A stretch of 64,000 nt of DNA from Sabellastarte sp. h YS-2021 (taxonomy: Eukaryota; Annelida; Polychaeta; Sabellida; Sabellidae). Location: positions 159,449,609 to 159,513,608 of the forward strand of contig OZ024929.1 in the NCBI GenBank assembly GCA_964017235.1, written 5' to 3'. The position numbers were made by a program, and so were the translations under genes. Shown one piece after another: positions 51,490 to 63,112 of this stretch; position 1 is the first letter of the stretch, and each line of letters begins with the position of its first letter. The notes below the pieces were generated by a model. The model saw only the letters and a list, made by a program, of their open reading frames with translations. It did not search any database and had not been told where the DNA came from.

Positions 51490-52430
51490 AAGTAGGGAAG
51501 CACGTCTTTAGAAGAAATAGCCTATCTGTACTACTTTTAGAGATACAAGACATTTACTTATTTTAGTGGCTATTACTCTGCCATCTAAAGAGCTACAGTT
51601 CTGCAACTTCACTATGTGGTAGATCACCCAAAAGTAGGTGAATGACTTATTTAGAAGAAATTGCCCACCTGTAATACTTTTAGAGACTAGACCAAGGATG
51701 CATCTGTGGCCAGATGCAAAATGTATCCACCGGCAAAGGCAAAAGTAGCTATTACTCAGCTATGGCACGAGCTAGAGGTCTGAAATTTTAGTATGTTATA
51801 GCTGACCCAAAAGTAGGTGAATAACATATTTGCACAAAATTCTCTAAATGCAATAGTTTTCAAGTTACAAGTGATTTTACTCATGATGGAAGTTAGTGAA
51901 AAGCCCAAAAGTAGCTATTACTCACTTAGCTATTCAGATAGACACCCAAGTTACTCACCATGTTGTTGCTATGGAAAAAGTAGGTGAATGACATATTTTA
52001 ACAAAATGCTCTAAATGTAATACTTTTCAAGTTATAAATGATTTAGTGTTGAGTAAGAACTTCAAAGTAGCTATTACTCCGCTATGCAATGAGCCACAGG
52101 TCTGGAACTTTACTATGTTATAGCTGCCTCAAAATAGGTGAATAACATACTGAAACTAAATAATGTAAATGCAAAAGTTTTCAAGTTATAAGTGATTTAC
52201 CCAACAGTGATAACCTAAAAGTAGTTATTATTCAGCTATGCCATGAGCTACAGGTCTGAAATTTTACTATGTTATAGCTGACCCAAAAGTAGCTGAATAA
52301 CATATTTGCACAAAGTGCTCTAAATGCAGTACTTTTCAAGTTATAATTGATTTAGTGCATGATTTAATTAATTTTAATGTATTAAAATTTATTTTAAAAA
52401 TTCATAAAAAAACTTAAGCATGTGAAACTT
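51490..52430. repeat. Diverged part of the large AGCTATTACTCA array
   Basis: Units of about 150-170 bp (TTCACTATGTGGTAGATCAC, GTAGGTGAATGACTTATTT, GTAGCTATTACTC), older and more variable than the block to the right. Confidence 0.7.
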
Positions 52431-55260
52431 CTCCAAAATGTAGGTGAATGAGTTATTTGAGAAATACTGGCTATCTGCAATACTTTTAGTGATAATAGGC
52501 ATTTACTTATTTTGAGTAGGTGAGTAATTAGCTACAGGTCTGAAACTTCACCAAGTGAAAGCTGTCCCAAAAGTAGGTGAATGACTTATTTGAGAAAAAT
52601 TGGCTATCTGCAATACTTTTAGAGATAATTAGCATTTACTCATTTTGAGTAGGTGAGTAATTAGCTACGGGTCTGGAACTTCACCATGTGAAGGCTATCC
52701 GCAATACTTCTAGGGATAATTAGCATTTACTCATTTTGAGTAGGTGAATAATTAGCTACGGGTCTGAAACTTCACCAAGTGATGGCTCTCCCAATAGTAG
52801 ATGAATGAGTTATTTGAGAAAAATTGGCTATCTGCAATACTTTTAGAGATAATTAGCATTTACTCATTTTGAGCAGGTGAGTAATTAGCTATGGGGCTGA
52901 AACTTCACCATGTGAAAGCTCTCCTAAAAGTAGGTGAATGAGTTATTTGAGAAAAATTGGCTATCTGCAATACTTTTAGTGATAATAGGCATTTACTTAT
53001 TTTGAGTAGGTGAGTAATTAGCTACAGGTCTGAAACTTCACCAAGTGAAAGCTGTCCCAAAAGTAGGTGAATGACTTATTTGAGAAAAATTGGCTATCTG
53101 CAATACTTTTAGAGATAATTAGCATTTACTCATTTTGAGTAGGTGAGTAATTAGCTACGGGTCTGGAACTTCACCATGTGAAGGCTATCCGCAATACTTC
53201 TAGGGATAATTAGCATTTACTCATTTTGAGTAGGTGAATAATTAGCTACGGGTCTGAAACTTCACCAAGTGATGGCTCTCCCAATAGTAGATGAATGAGT
53301 TATTTGAGAAAAATTGGCTATCTGCAATACTTTTAGAGATAATTAGCATTTACTCATTTTGAGCAGGTGAGTAATTAGCTATGGGGCTGAAACTTCACCA
53401 TGTCAAAGCTCTCCTAAAAGTAGGTGAATGAGTTATTTGAGAAAAATTGGCTATCTGCAATACTTTTAGAGATAATTAGCATTTACTCATTTTGAGCAGG
53501 TGAGTAATTAGCTATGGGTCTGAAACTTCACCAAGTGAAAGCTCTCCTAAAAGTAGGTGAATGAGTTATTTGACAAAAAATGGCTATCTGCAATCCTTTT
53601 AGAGATAATTAGCATTTACTCATTTTGAGTAGGTGAGTAATTAGCTACAGGTCTGAAACTTCACCAAGTGAAAGCTCTCCCAAAAGTAGGTGAATGAGTT
53701 ATATGAGAAAAATTGGCTATCCGCAATACTTTTAGAGATAATTAGCATTTACTCATTTTGAGTAGGTGAACAATTAGCTACGGGTCTGAAACTTCACCAA
53801 GTGAAAGCTCTCCCAATAGTAGGTGAATGAGTTATTGGAGAAAAATTGGCTATCTGCAATACTTTTAGAGATAATTAGCATTTACTCATTTTGAGTAGGT
53901 GAGTAATTAGCTATGGGTCTGAAATTTCACCATGTGAAAGCTCTCCCAAAAGTAGGTGAATGAGTTATCTGAGAAAATTGGCTATCTGCAATACTTTTAG
54001 AGATAATTCGTATTTACTCATTTTGAGTAGGTGAGTAATTAGCTACGGATCTGAAACTTGACCATGTGAAAGCTCTTCCAAAAGTATGTGAAGGAGTTAT
54101 TTGAGAAAAATTGGCTATCTGCAATACTTTTAGAGATAATTAGCATTTACTCATTTTCAGCAGGTGAATAATTAGCTACAGGTCTGAAACTTTACCAAGT
54201 GAAAGCTCTCCCAAAAGTAGATGAACGAGTTATTTGAGAAAAGTTGTCTATCTGCAATAATTTTAGAGATAATTAGCATTTACTCATTTTGAGTAGGTGA
54301 GTAATTAGCTACGGATCTGAAACTTCACCATGTGAAAGCTCTTCCAAAAGTACCTGGAGTTATTTGAGAAAAATTGGCTACCTGCAATACTTTTAGAGAT
54401 AATTAGCATTTACTCATTTTCAGCAGGTGAATAATTAGCTACGGGTCTGAAACTTCACGAAGTGAAAGCTCTTTCAAAAGTAGGTGAATGAGTTATTTGA
54501 GAAAAATTGGCTATCTGCAATACTTTTAGAGATAATTAGCATTTACTCATTTTGAGTAGGTGAATAATTAGCTACAGGTCTGAAACTTCACCAAGTGAAA
54601 GCTCTCTCAAAAGTAGGTGAATGAGTTATTTGAGAAAAATTGGCTATCTGCAATACTTTTAGAGATGATTCGCATTTACTCATTTTGAGCAGGTGAGTAA
54701 TTAGCTACGGGTCTGAAACTTCACCAAGTGAAAGCTCTTCCAAAAGTAGGTGAATGAGTTATTTGAGAAAAATTGGCTATCTGCAATACTTTTAGAGATA
54801 ATTTGCATTTACTCATTTTGAGTAGGTGAATAATTAGCTACAGGTCTGAAACTTCACCAAGTGAAAGCTCTCTCAAAAGTAGGTGAATGAGTTATTTGAG
54901 AAAAATTGGCTATCTGCAATACTTTTAGAGATAATTCGCATTTACTCATTTTGAGTAGGTGAGTAATTAGCTACGGGTCTGAAACTTGACCAAGTGAAAG
55001 CTCTTCCAAAAGTAGGTGAATGAGTTATTTGAGAAAAATTGGCTATCTGCAACACTTTTAGAGATAATTAGCATTTACTCATTTTGAGTAATTAGGTACG
55101 GGTCTGAAACTTGACCATGTGAAAGCTCTTCCAAAAGTAGGTGAATGAGTTGAGAAAAATTGGCTATCTGCAATACTTTTAGAGATAATTCACATTTACT
55201 CATTTTGAGTAGGTGAGTAATTAGCTAAGGGTCTGAAACTTCACCAAGTGAAAGCTCTCA
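52430..55260. repeat. Homogeneous tandem array, about 133-bp unit, about 20 copies
   Basis: The unit carries GTAGGTGAATGAGTTATTTG, TTGGCTATCTGCAATACTTT, TAGCATTTACTCATTTTGAG and TCTGAAACTTCACCAAGTGA. A 490-bp segment (about 52440-52930) is repeated almost exactly at 52930-53420, a higher-order copy containing the same shortened unit. It lies in the SDHB intron. Confidence 0.88.
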
Positions 55261-56720
55261 ATTAGCTACAAATGAGAAAATAGCTATTACTCACTTATGG
55301 CATGCAATAGAACCCCAAACTATGTACCATCTTATAGCTAAGGACAAAGTAGCTGAACAACATATTTTAGGAAAACACTCTAACTGCAATAGTTTTGGAG
55401 TTACAATGGCTTTACTCAACCGTCGGAATTTGAAAGTAGCTATTACTCAGCTATCAAAGGTTCAACAGGTCTGAAACTTTACTATGTGATAGCTTACCAA
55501 AAAGTAGATGGACAACATATTTGAAAAGATTTCACTAACTTTAATACTTTTGAAGATATTTGACATTTACTTCTTTTGTTATTTAGCTACAAATGAGAAA
55601 ATAGCTATTACTCACTTATGGCATGCAATAGAACCCCAAACTATGTACCATCTTATAGCTAAGGACAAAGTAGCTGAACAACATATTTTAGGAAAACACT
55701 GTAACTGCAATAGTATTGGAGATACAATGGCTTTACTCAACAGTCGGAATTTGAAAGTAGCTATTACTCAGCTATCCATGGTGCAACAGGTCTGAAACTT
55801 AACTATGTGATAGCTTACCCAAAAGTAGATGAATAACATATTTGAAAAGATTTCTGTAACTCTAATACTTTTGAAGATATTTGGCATTTACTTCTTTTGT
55901 TATTTTGCTACAAATGAGAAAACAGCTATTACTCACTTATGGCATGCAATAGAACCCCAAACTATGTACCATCTTATAGCTAAGGACAAAGTAGCTGAAC
56001 AACATATTTTAGGAAAACACTCTAACTGCAATAGTTTTGGAGATACAATGGCTTTACTCAACAGTCGGAATTTGAAAGTAGCTATTACTCAGCTATCCAC
56101 GGTGCAACAGGTCTGAAACTTTATTATGTGATAGCTTACCCAAAAGTAGATGAATAACATATTTGAAAAGATTTCTGTAACTGTAATACTTTTGAAGATA
56201 CTTGGCATTTACTTCTTTTGCTATTTAGCTACAAATGAGAAAATAGCTATTACTCACTTATGGCATGCAATAGAACCCCAAACTATGTACCATCTTATAG
56301 CTAAGGACAAAGTAGCTGAACAACATATTTTAGGAAAACACTCTAACTGCAATAGTTTTGGAGTTACAATGGCTTTACTCAACAGTCAGAATTTCAAAGT
56401 AGCTATAACTCAGCTATCCAAGGTGCAACAGGTCTGAAACTTTACTATGTGATAGCTTACCAAAAAGTAGATGAACAACATATTTGAAAAGATTTCTGTA
56501 ACTCTAATACTTTTGAAGATATTTGACATTTACTCCTTTTGTTATTTAGCTACAAATGAGAAAATAGCTTTTACTCACTTATGGCATGCAATGGGACCCC
56601 AAACTATGTACCATCTTATAGCTAAGGACAAAGTAGCTGAACAACATATTTGAAGAAAAAGTTGTAACTGCAATAGTTTTTGAGTTATGAGCCCTTTACT
56701 CCAATTAGCTAAGATAGCTA
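55260..56720. repeat. 321-bp tandem units, about 4.5 copies
   Basis: Near-identical units repeat with exact 321-bp spacing (equivalent ATGs at 55508, 55829, 56150, 56471). Each holds AGCTACAAATGAGAAAATAG, TTATGGCATGCAATAGAACC, CTATGTACCATCTTATAGC and AATGGCTTTACTCAACAGTC. Confidence 0.9.
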
Positions 56721-56839
56721 TTACTCAGTTATCTTTAGGCCTAAGTCCATAAAACAAAAAAAATTTTCGAGGGCGTGAAAATTCATTGGGACAATTAATT
56801 TACAAAAAATCTGTAGCTGTAGTAGTTTAGGAGGAATCT

Positions 56840-56930
56840 GCGTGACTAACTAACGCACGCACACACGCACGCACACACAGGCATCATTTCATAATCTCCC
56901 TCCCGGGCTTTAGCCCGGCGGGAGATAATA
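56840..56930. repeat. Microsatellite plus 3' hairpin ending the large array
   Basis: An ACGCACGCACACACGC-type run at about 56850-56880 is followed by the hairpin CCGGGCTTTAGCCCGG (56903-56918) inside CTCCC...GGGAG, then ATAATAA. The order array, microsatellite, hairpin, TAA is that of HINE/pearl-type elements. Confidence 0.65.
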
Positions 56931-57334
56931 AAGAGAGATTACTCAAGAACCATAGCACCAAAGAAAATCTGAAAAAGTTACAGAATATAGAAACAGCAGA
57001 AATGGAAAAGATATTAACATCATAAAGTAAAACACCCAAGTTAGTAAGTGTTTCAATAGTATTAGAGGATTAAAAGGGGGGAGTAATATGCAATCTTGGA
57101 ACAACTGTCCCTATTTATAAGACATCATTGGCTCATTGAATTAAAACTTAAATAATTTGATTCATTATTATTATTATCAATTGTACTAAACTTTTTAAAA
57201 GAAAGAGTGTTATCAAATTGACTCAGAAATATCAGTGAAACTTTTATCAAAATTTAATCTACACCAATGTTTATCAATAAGGATATGGAAAAAGCTTAAT
57301 TCAATTATAATGATTATATAATCATAGTTTTAAG
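56931..57334. other. Unannotated
   Basis: AT-rich, nothing recognised. Confidence 0.4.
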
Positions 57335-57692
57335 TAGGGCAGGGTCGGTAACACAGGTATCTCGGTATCGAAACCAATTCACTTCAACACCGTGGTGACA
57401 CTTTACAGCCAGTATTTCGAATGTCAGTATATAATATTGTGAGAAAACGTAAAGTATTAGAAATCTGAAGAAATTATTGATTTTTATCCAATATTTTCAC
57501 ATATTTTAGCACTTTTATAGGATTTCTTTCAGAACTTCAATGTTTTCTTTTCGCGAAACTAACTTCCGGTTGGTGGACCTATTCGATTGGGAATATGCTA
57601 GAACGCAATTTCTTCTTTCGGTATCCCGGAATCGGTACGGTTTTACACTGGCGGGATACCGGAATGAAAAATCTGCTACCGACCCCGCCCTA
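57335..57692. mobile_element. MITE with TAGGGCGGGGTCGGTA termini, about 358 bp
   Basis: Left TAGGGCAGGGTCGGTAACAC and right GCTACCGACCCCGCCCTA are inverted with one mismatch in the first 16 bases. The interior has GTATCCCGGAATCGGTACGG, with further inverted short motifs. AGT may be duplicated at the borders. No transposase; the minus frame 57515-57712 is unsupported. Confidence 0.7.
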
Positions 57693-57719
57693 GTATAAAG
57701 TGTTATGATCACACAAACT

Positions 57720-57925
57720 TTTGAAAAATTAGTAAAAATTTACTTTAAATTAAAAGTACTTAAAAAGGACTTAAATGTACTTATAAGTACATCTAATTAA
57801 AAATGTACTTAAGTACAATTCAAGTACATGTACTTGAAATTTTAAAATGTACTTAAGTACATTTTAGTACTTCAAAAAAAAGTACTTAAGTACAAATGTA
57901 CTTGAGTACAAAGTACACTGACCCC
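57720..57925. repeat. AAGTAC palindromic low-complexity block
   Basis: Dense repeats of AAGTACTT, TTAAGTACA and similar, able to form many alternative short hairpins. Confidence 0.6.
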
Positions 57926-58400
57926 AACCCTGTTCAATACAATATGTGCAAGTTTTTGACAGGCAGTCAGCTCTAGCTGAAGTCATAGTATATTTAGGGA
58001 TGGCAGATGATTGTCAGGGTTCAAAATATCAAGCATCAAAAAGTTAAAATTTTTAAAAACAAATTTTGTATTTGTATTCTCCATTTCTTTGCAACGGCCA
58101 ATTTCAGCAGGTTTTCTATTATCCCAATTGCTATATTTTTTAAATATTTCCAAAGTTTGAGATTTGCATTTGCCAAATTTTTCAAATTGCACAGCTTGTA
58201 TAAAAGTGACATCAATCTGTGCCACAAAAAATCAGCAGAAACCTTTTAGACAATATTTTTTCAATAATTTCTAGTTCAAATAATTCACTCACTTGTCCTC
58301 CCTGCTCGTCAAAATAATATTTTGTTATCATTTTGATAAACCGTCAGCTCACTGGTGTAGGATGCTTTCTTTTCACCTAAGTAAAAATTGTTTCTAGTTA
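57926..58400. other. Unannotated
   Basis: No recognisable gene. Minus frames here were compared with the expected SDHB N-terminal exon and did not match. Confidence 0.4.
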
Positions 58401-58566
58401 AGCGGCCTGTTAGGAACGTTTATTTGTTTTCATGTAAGTTTGACTGATCACCGCTGCCGGCAGATTATGGTCTCTCCCTTGAATAACTTCTTGGGCTTTC
58501 AAATTTTTCTTTTCTTCTTATCTTTCTTTAAAACTATACTATTGGGATACTTTGTGGAGACTTTAA

Positions 58567-59048
58567 CCCTTTCGCTACTGAAGGAACATTATTCCAAGGG
58601 ACTGTAGCCATATGACGTCATATCACGTCAGAAACGCCAATGAAGTAAAGTAATATCTCACTACCTTATACACTTTATTTGCGGTATTTTTCGGCATATT
58701 TTATTACGAATTGATGAAAGTCGAATGGGAAAATTCGTGGGAATTCCCCAAATAAAAATAACCACAAGTAAACAATATGCAACAATATGCAGGTATATGC
58801 GGTAAATACGGCAATATATACAGAAACCAGTTAAAATAGGTGAAATGGCGAATTTTTTAAAAAAAATATAGCTTAACTTTCATATGAAATACTTTAAAAA
58901 TCGGTTTAATACTGATACACCAAAGAAAACGTATAACAGTACACTGAAGGGAAAGAAGAAATATATATTATTGCCGTCGACCCAGACATGGTCCCTTGTA
59001 ATACACATTGATGTCGACTGCTAGCCGACAGACATGGTAGCGAAAGGG
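58567..59048. mobile_element. piggyBac-like MITE, 482 bp, TTAA target
   Basis: The left end CCCTTTCGCTACTG and right end CATGGTAGCGAAAGGG are inverted. They are flanked by TTAA at 58563-58566 and 59049-59052. The related repeat copy has a single TTAA at 42753-42756 and no insertion. CCCTTT ends and a TTAA duplication define the piggyBac superfamily. Confidence 0.85.
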
Positions 59049-59232
59049 TTAAGCTTTACTTAAGGTTACCTTAAGCATTTTTCAAAAACACCCAGTCATC
59101 GCGTTTTGGAAAAAAAACACACACACACACAGGTACATTGTAGACCTATATCCGCAGGTCAGAAAGGATTTTCTGATCAATCGGACCATAGATGCCTGAA
59201 TGGGAGACGTTTTATTTCCGTAAATTTTTTAA

Positions 59233-60209
59233 CAAGAAATGTTGGGTTACCCAGTTAAGGTGAATGTGTAAGACGTGCTAAGAAACGTAAAACTTGCAAT
59301 CTAGGTTACATAATTGTATCTATGCTGTGAACGGACAAACAAAAGGATGGAATTACACTAATTTAGTAACTTAGCTATGATGGTGATGCATCTCCCTGTC
59401 AAGTTTGAATTCGACTGGACAAAGCATTTTCCAGTTAGAGTCCAGAAACGAAAATGTGGACAGACGGATGGACAGAAAAATGGACAAAAAACAGACAAAC
59501 AGACAGGAAAACGGACAAACAAACAGACGGAGTTACACCAATTTCAAAAGGAACCTAGTTATGATGCTGATCTATATCCCTGTCAAGTATGAATTCGATT
59601 GGACAAACTGTTTTCGAGTTGGAGTCCGGAAACGAAAATGTGGACAAACAGATGGATGGACAGACAAACAGACAAAAATGGACAAACGAACAAACGGAAT
59701 TTCACCAATTTAGAAAGAAACCTAGCTATGATGGTGATGTATGTCCCTGTGAAGTTTGAATTTGATTGGACTAACTGTTTTCGAGTTAGAGTCCGGAAAC
59801 GAAAATGTGGACAAACAGATGGATGGACAGACAAACGGACGAAAAACGGACATACGAACAGATGGAATTTCACCAATTTCGAAAGGAACCTAGCTATGAT
59901 GGTGATCTATCTCCCTGTGAAGATTGAATTCGATTGGTCAAACCGTTTTCGAGTTAGTGTCCGGAAACGAAAATGTGGACAAACAGCCGAATGGACAGAC
60001 AAACGGACGAAAAACGGACGAACGAACGGACGGAATTTCACCAATATCGAAAGGAACCTAGCTATGATGTTGATCTATGTCCCTGTCAAGTTTGAATTCG
60101 ATCGGACAACCAGTTTTCAAGTTAGAGTCCGGAAACGAAAAATGTGGACGGACAGACGGACGTCGGACACATCAATCTAATAGGCGGGTTGGTTACATGC
60201 AACCCGCCT
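59233..60209. mobile_element. Pearl/HINE-like element, copy 2
   Basis: Left part GTTACCCAGTTAAGGTGAAT as in copy 1, then five core units with 167-bp spacing (CCTAGCTATGATGGTGATCT, TTTTCGAGTTAGAGTCCGGA) and ACGGACGGA-type microsatellite. The hairpin GGCGGGTT (60183-60190)/AACCCGCC (60201-60208) is followed by TAA. The 193-codon open frame 59599-60180 results from core units near a multiple of three and is not considered a gene. Confidence 0.82.
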
Positions 60210-60553
60210 AAAAATGGGTACTTGGTCTGTATCTCAAAAACTGCCAGGATTTCGGCGTTTTGTTGGAATAACTTATTCAGCTACTTTTTATAATCTTTTA
60301 CATGCTGAAGTTTTAGCCCTGTATCTGCAATCTTCTGGTCACCTTAATATCAAAAATGGGGGTTTTAGCCCTCCAGTTCACTTAGTTTTTCACTTTTTTC
60401 AACCAAACTTGGCATATATATTAAGATTTACCAAAAGATTATCCTGACTTTATGGTGACCTTAAACTGTTAGCTATGGCCCCCTAAAGTCATAAAATTTG
60501 GAATAAATCCGCCTGGCCCCTTTTTTTCCATATCTAATGTATGATGTTATGGC

Positions 60554-60911
60554 TATAGCTGAAAGAGAAGACAAAAATCGTGGTCGAATATCCGCATCCC
60601 GGAATTCGGAAATTTTCGAATATTCGTTTGGTGTGTTTTAGCACTGTCCATTTATTTTGCCGAAATACCCAAATGCAGTTGTTGGTACAACCACATGAAA
60701 GTTGTCATAAAACTTAAGTAAACAAGGTATATTTTCCTTAATTTTAATGATTTATTATGTTATTGGACACAAATCATACTTAATTGTGCTATTTTGCGTT
60801 TTGATGCCTAATTATTATACATATACCGAATATTTGTTTGCTCATAATGAAAGTCGAATACGGAAAATGCAGAGCGGAGAACGAATAATGCGAATATCCC
60901 TTTCAGCTCTA
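60554..60911. mobile_element. hAT-like MITE, 358 bp, 8-bp duplication
   Basis: Ends TATAGCTGAAAG and CTTTCAGCTCTA are inverted. The flanking duplication GTTATGGC lies at 60546-60553 and 60912-60919. The sister repeat shows one copy, GCCATAAC, at 42150-42157 on the opposite strand. The interior has TCGAATATCCGCATCCCGGA and related inverted motifs. No ORF of note. Confidence 0.83.
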
Positions 60912-61436
60912 GTTATGGCCATCTTAAAATGTAGGGTTTTTCAGCCCTAAGCTCAGTTAATGTTTAAATTTTTAAAATAAAACTTGGCACATTAATAAAG
61001 GTTGGCAGAAAGGGACATTCTCATTTTATGGTCACCTTAAAGTCGCAATATGAATGAAGTTATAGTTACCTTACAGTGAAAAAAGGAAGTTTTCAGCCTC
61101 CAGCTATCTTATTGTTCAACTGACCTCAGCCAGACTTTATGCACTTATAAAGGGTGACAAAAGGGACATTCTTATTTTATGGTCACCTTAAAGTCCCAAT
61201 ATAAACTAGATTGGGCCAACTCGGCGCCAACATATCCCCAGACAGGTCATCACTCACGCCACAGGTTTTGATCGGGAATTTTTAAAAACATAATTACCCA
61301 TTATTATATGAACTTCAGCACATCAATCTACTCTGTTTATATCTTCCAAGGAAGATGGTGTATCCCCAGACGCCGAATACATAACTCAAATTATATTTTC
61401 AATCTTCCTGCAATGATAACTCTAAACCTATTTTCA

Positions 61437-61670
61437 AAGTATTTAAATGATTGATGATTGAATGTCCATTCTAAAATAATAATCCCAAAAGAGCATATCT
61501 GTTTCTATATTTGTTGACAAATAAAATATTATTTTTAACTCAACTCATCATACTTTTCAATCTTCCTTCAAAGTATTTAAATGATTGATGATTCAATGTC
61601 CATTCTAAAATTCATAATCCCAAAAGCGCATATCTGTTTCTATATTTGTTCACAAATAAAATATTATTTA
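61437..61670. repeat. Direct duplication of about 130 bp
   Basis: CAAAGTATTTAAATGATTGA through GACAAATAAAATATTATTT appears twice (about 61437 and 61567) with few differences. Confidence 0.8.
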
Positions 61671-61799
61671 AAAAAAAATTATTTATATTATTATTTTATT
61701 ATATTATTTTTAGAATTTGCAAATTGTTTTCAGTTATTCATTTCCTCTATACCTATATATGTGGTCCATATATATGCAACCTAAATATGTGACACAATC

Positions 61800-62000
61800 T
61801 CAGTTCTGACTCCCCTTTGTGTTATATGTAATGAAGCCCACCACCTCCCACCCCCACCCCTCTCCCCACCTCTCTCACTATTACACAAGATCTGCAACCC
61901 CATTGAGTTCTTTGTTTCTCATCTGATATCATTAAATACCTTTGTTTATTTAGTGTCACTCAATATAGCTGGAGGTCCCAGAGGTGGGTGGGGGGAATCC
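61800..62000. other. C-rich and G-rich tracts
   Basis: CCACCCCCACCCCTCTCCCC at about 61850 and GTGGGTGGGGGGAATCCGGG at about 61984 are roughly complementary tracts that could pair or form unusual structures. The G-rich one starts the tandem unit described next. Confidence 0.45.
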
Positions 62001-63112
62001 GGGTGGGGATGTGGGTTGAGCATAAATGGTAAACAAACAATCTATATAAAAGGGGTACTCAAATACAAAAAGAATTGAGAATTTTAAGTATGTGATTATC
62101 AACTGAAATGAGTTCATAACTGTAGGAGCTGTGCCAAAATTAACTGAGGCAAGTTGAATAAAACTGGGCTAGTTGAGGGTTAAAAATCCCCTAGTTTTAC
62201 TACATAAGGATATAATTTCATTAATATTGGGACTTAAAGCTCACTTAAAGTGTCCATTTTGTCTACTTCAATATGTTTCACCAGTTTCATTTTAAAAAGT
62301 GAAAAACTCAGCAAGCAGAGGTGGGTGGGGGGAATCCGGGTGGGGGATGTGGGTTGGGACTTAGTTTAGTTTATTAGTTTATTATAGTGACATGTATTAT
62401 GTTGACAAGGATTATACAAAAACTATTGAAGTAATACCCAGCCCTATATGGGCTTATAAGTCACTTTAAATAGAGAGTTAATAACAAACAGAGCAAACAT
62501 ATTTTGAGGTAAGATACAGTAAATAAAGACAGCAATTCAATACATAAAAATTAACAATATAATTTACTTTTTCTTTCTTGCCACAAATCAAAAATAAAAT
62601 TAATAACCATATTGACATTCATATGAGTTAATACCCTTGATAATTGATCTATTAATAATTCAGATTTATCTATATTTAAAATTTTGAAATATTTCATACG
62701 AATCAGCTCTAAAGCTGGACAAACACAAACAAAATGTATCTCATCTTCTACATCTTTTTTACACAGTTTACATGTTCTCTCAAAGAGATGGAGTGCTACA
62801 GCAAAAATGGTAAACAAACAATCTATATAAAAGGGGTACTCAAATACAAAAAGAATTGAGAATTTTAAGTATGTGATTATCAACTGAAATGAGTTCATAA
62901 CTGTAGGAGCTGTGTCAAAATTAACTGAGGCAAGTTGAATAAAACTGGGCTAGTTGAGGGTTAAAAATCCCCTAGTTTTACTACATACGGATATAATTTC
63001 ATTAATATTGGGACTTAAAGCTCACTTAAAGTGTCCATTTTGTCTACTTGAATATGTTTAACCGGCGTTTAACCAGTTTCATTTTAAAAAGTTAAAAACT
63101 CAGCAAGCAGAG
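61978..63112. repeat. Two tandem units of about 335 bp, second split by a LINE fragment
   Basis: Unit 1 (61978-62317) runs from CAGAGGTGGGTGGGG to CAGCAAGCAGAGG. Unit 2 starts at about 62314, is interrupted at about 62358-62805, and resumes with AATGGTAAACAAACAATCTA to about 63112. The repeated portion is nearly identical. Confidence 0.8.
62358..62805 (-). pseudogene. LINE ORF2 C-terminal zinc-knuckle fragment and 3' end
   Basis: Minus strand: HLFERTCKLCKKDVEDEIHF then VCVCPALELIRMKYF, a CxxC...HxxxxC motif found at the C terminus of many LINE ORF2 proteins. The frame ends near 62551, and about 190 bp of 3' untranslated sequence follows. It is truncated at its 5' end within the tandem unit. 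Confidence 0.7.

Larger units (their letters stand above)
58401..61160. repeat. Inverted second copy of the 41900-42932 repeat, carrying three insertions
   Basis: Reverse-complement similarity runs from the hairpin end (TTAAGCGGCCTGTTAGGAAC at 58400) through TTTCTGATCAATCGGACCAT, TTTCGGCGTTTTGTTGGAAT, TTGGCATATATATTAAGATT and CAGCTATCTTATTGTTCA. It is interrupted at 58567-59048, 59233-60209 and 60554-60911. Confidence 0.82.

Noticed and set aside
58036-58400. Minus-strand stretch 58300-58380 (EKKASYTSELTVYQ) as a missing SDHB exon
   Set aside because: It has acceptor- and donor-like ends, but the frame hits a stop and the peptide does not resemble SDHB.
59405-60180. 193- and 102-codon frames with repeated VRVRKRKCGQTDGWTDK-type peptides
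   Set aside because: Product of pearl-like core units and ACGG microsatellite; no start context, homologue or domain, and the copy at 39-40 kb does not keep the frame.
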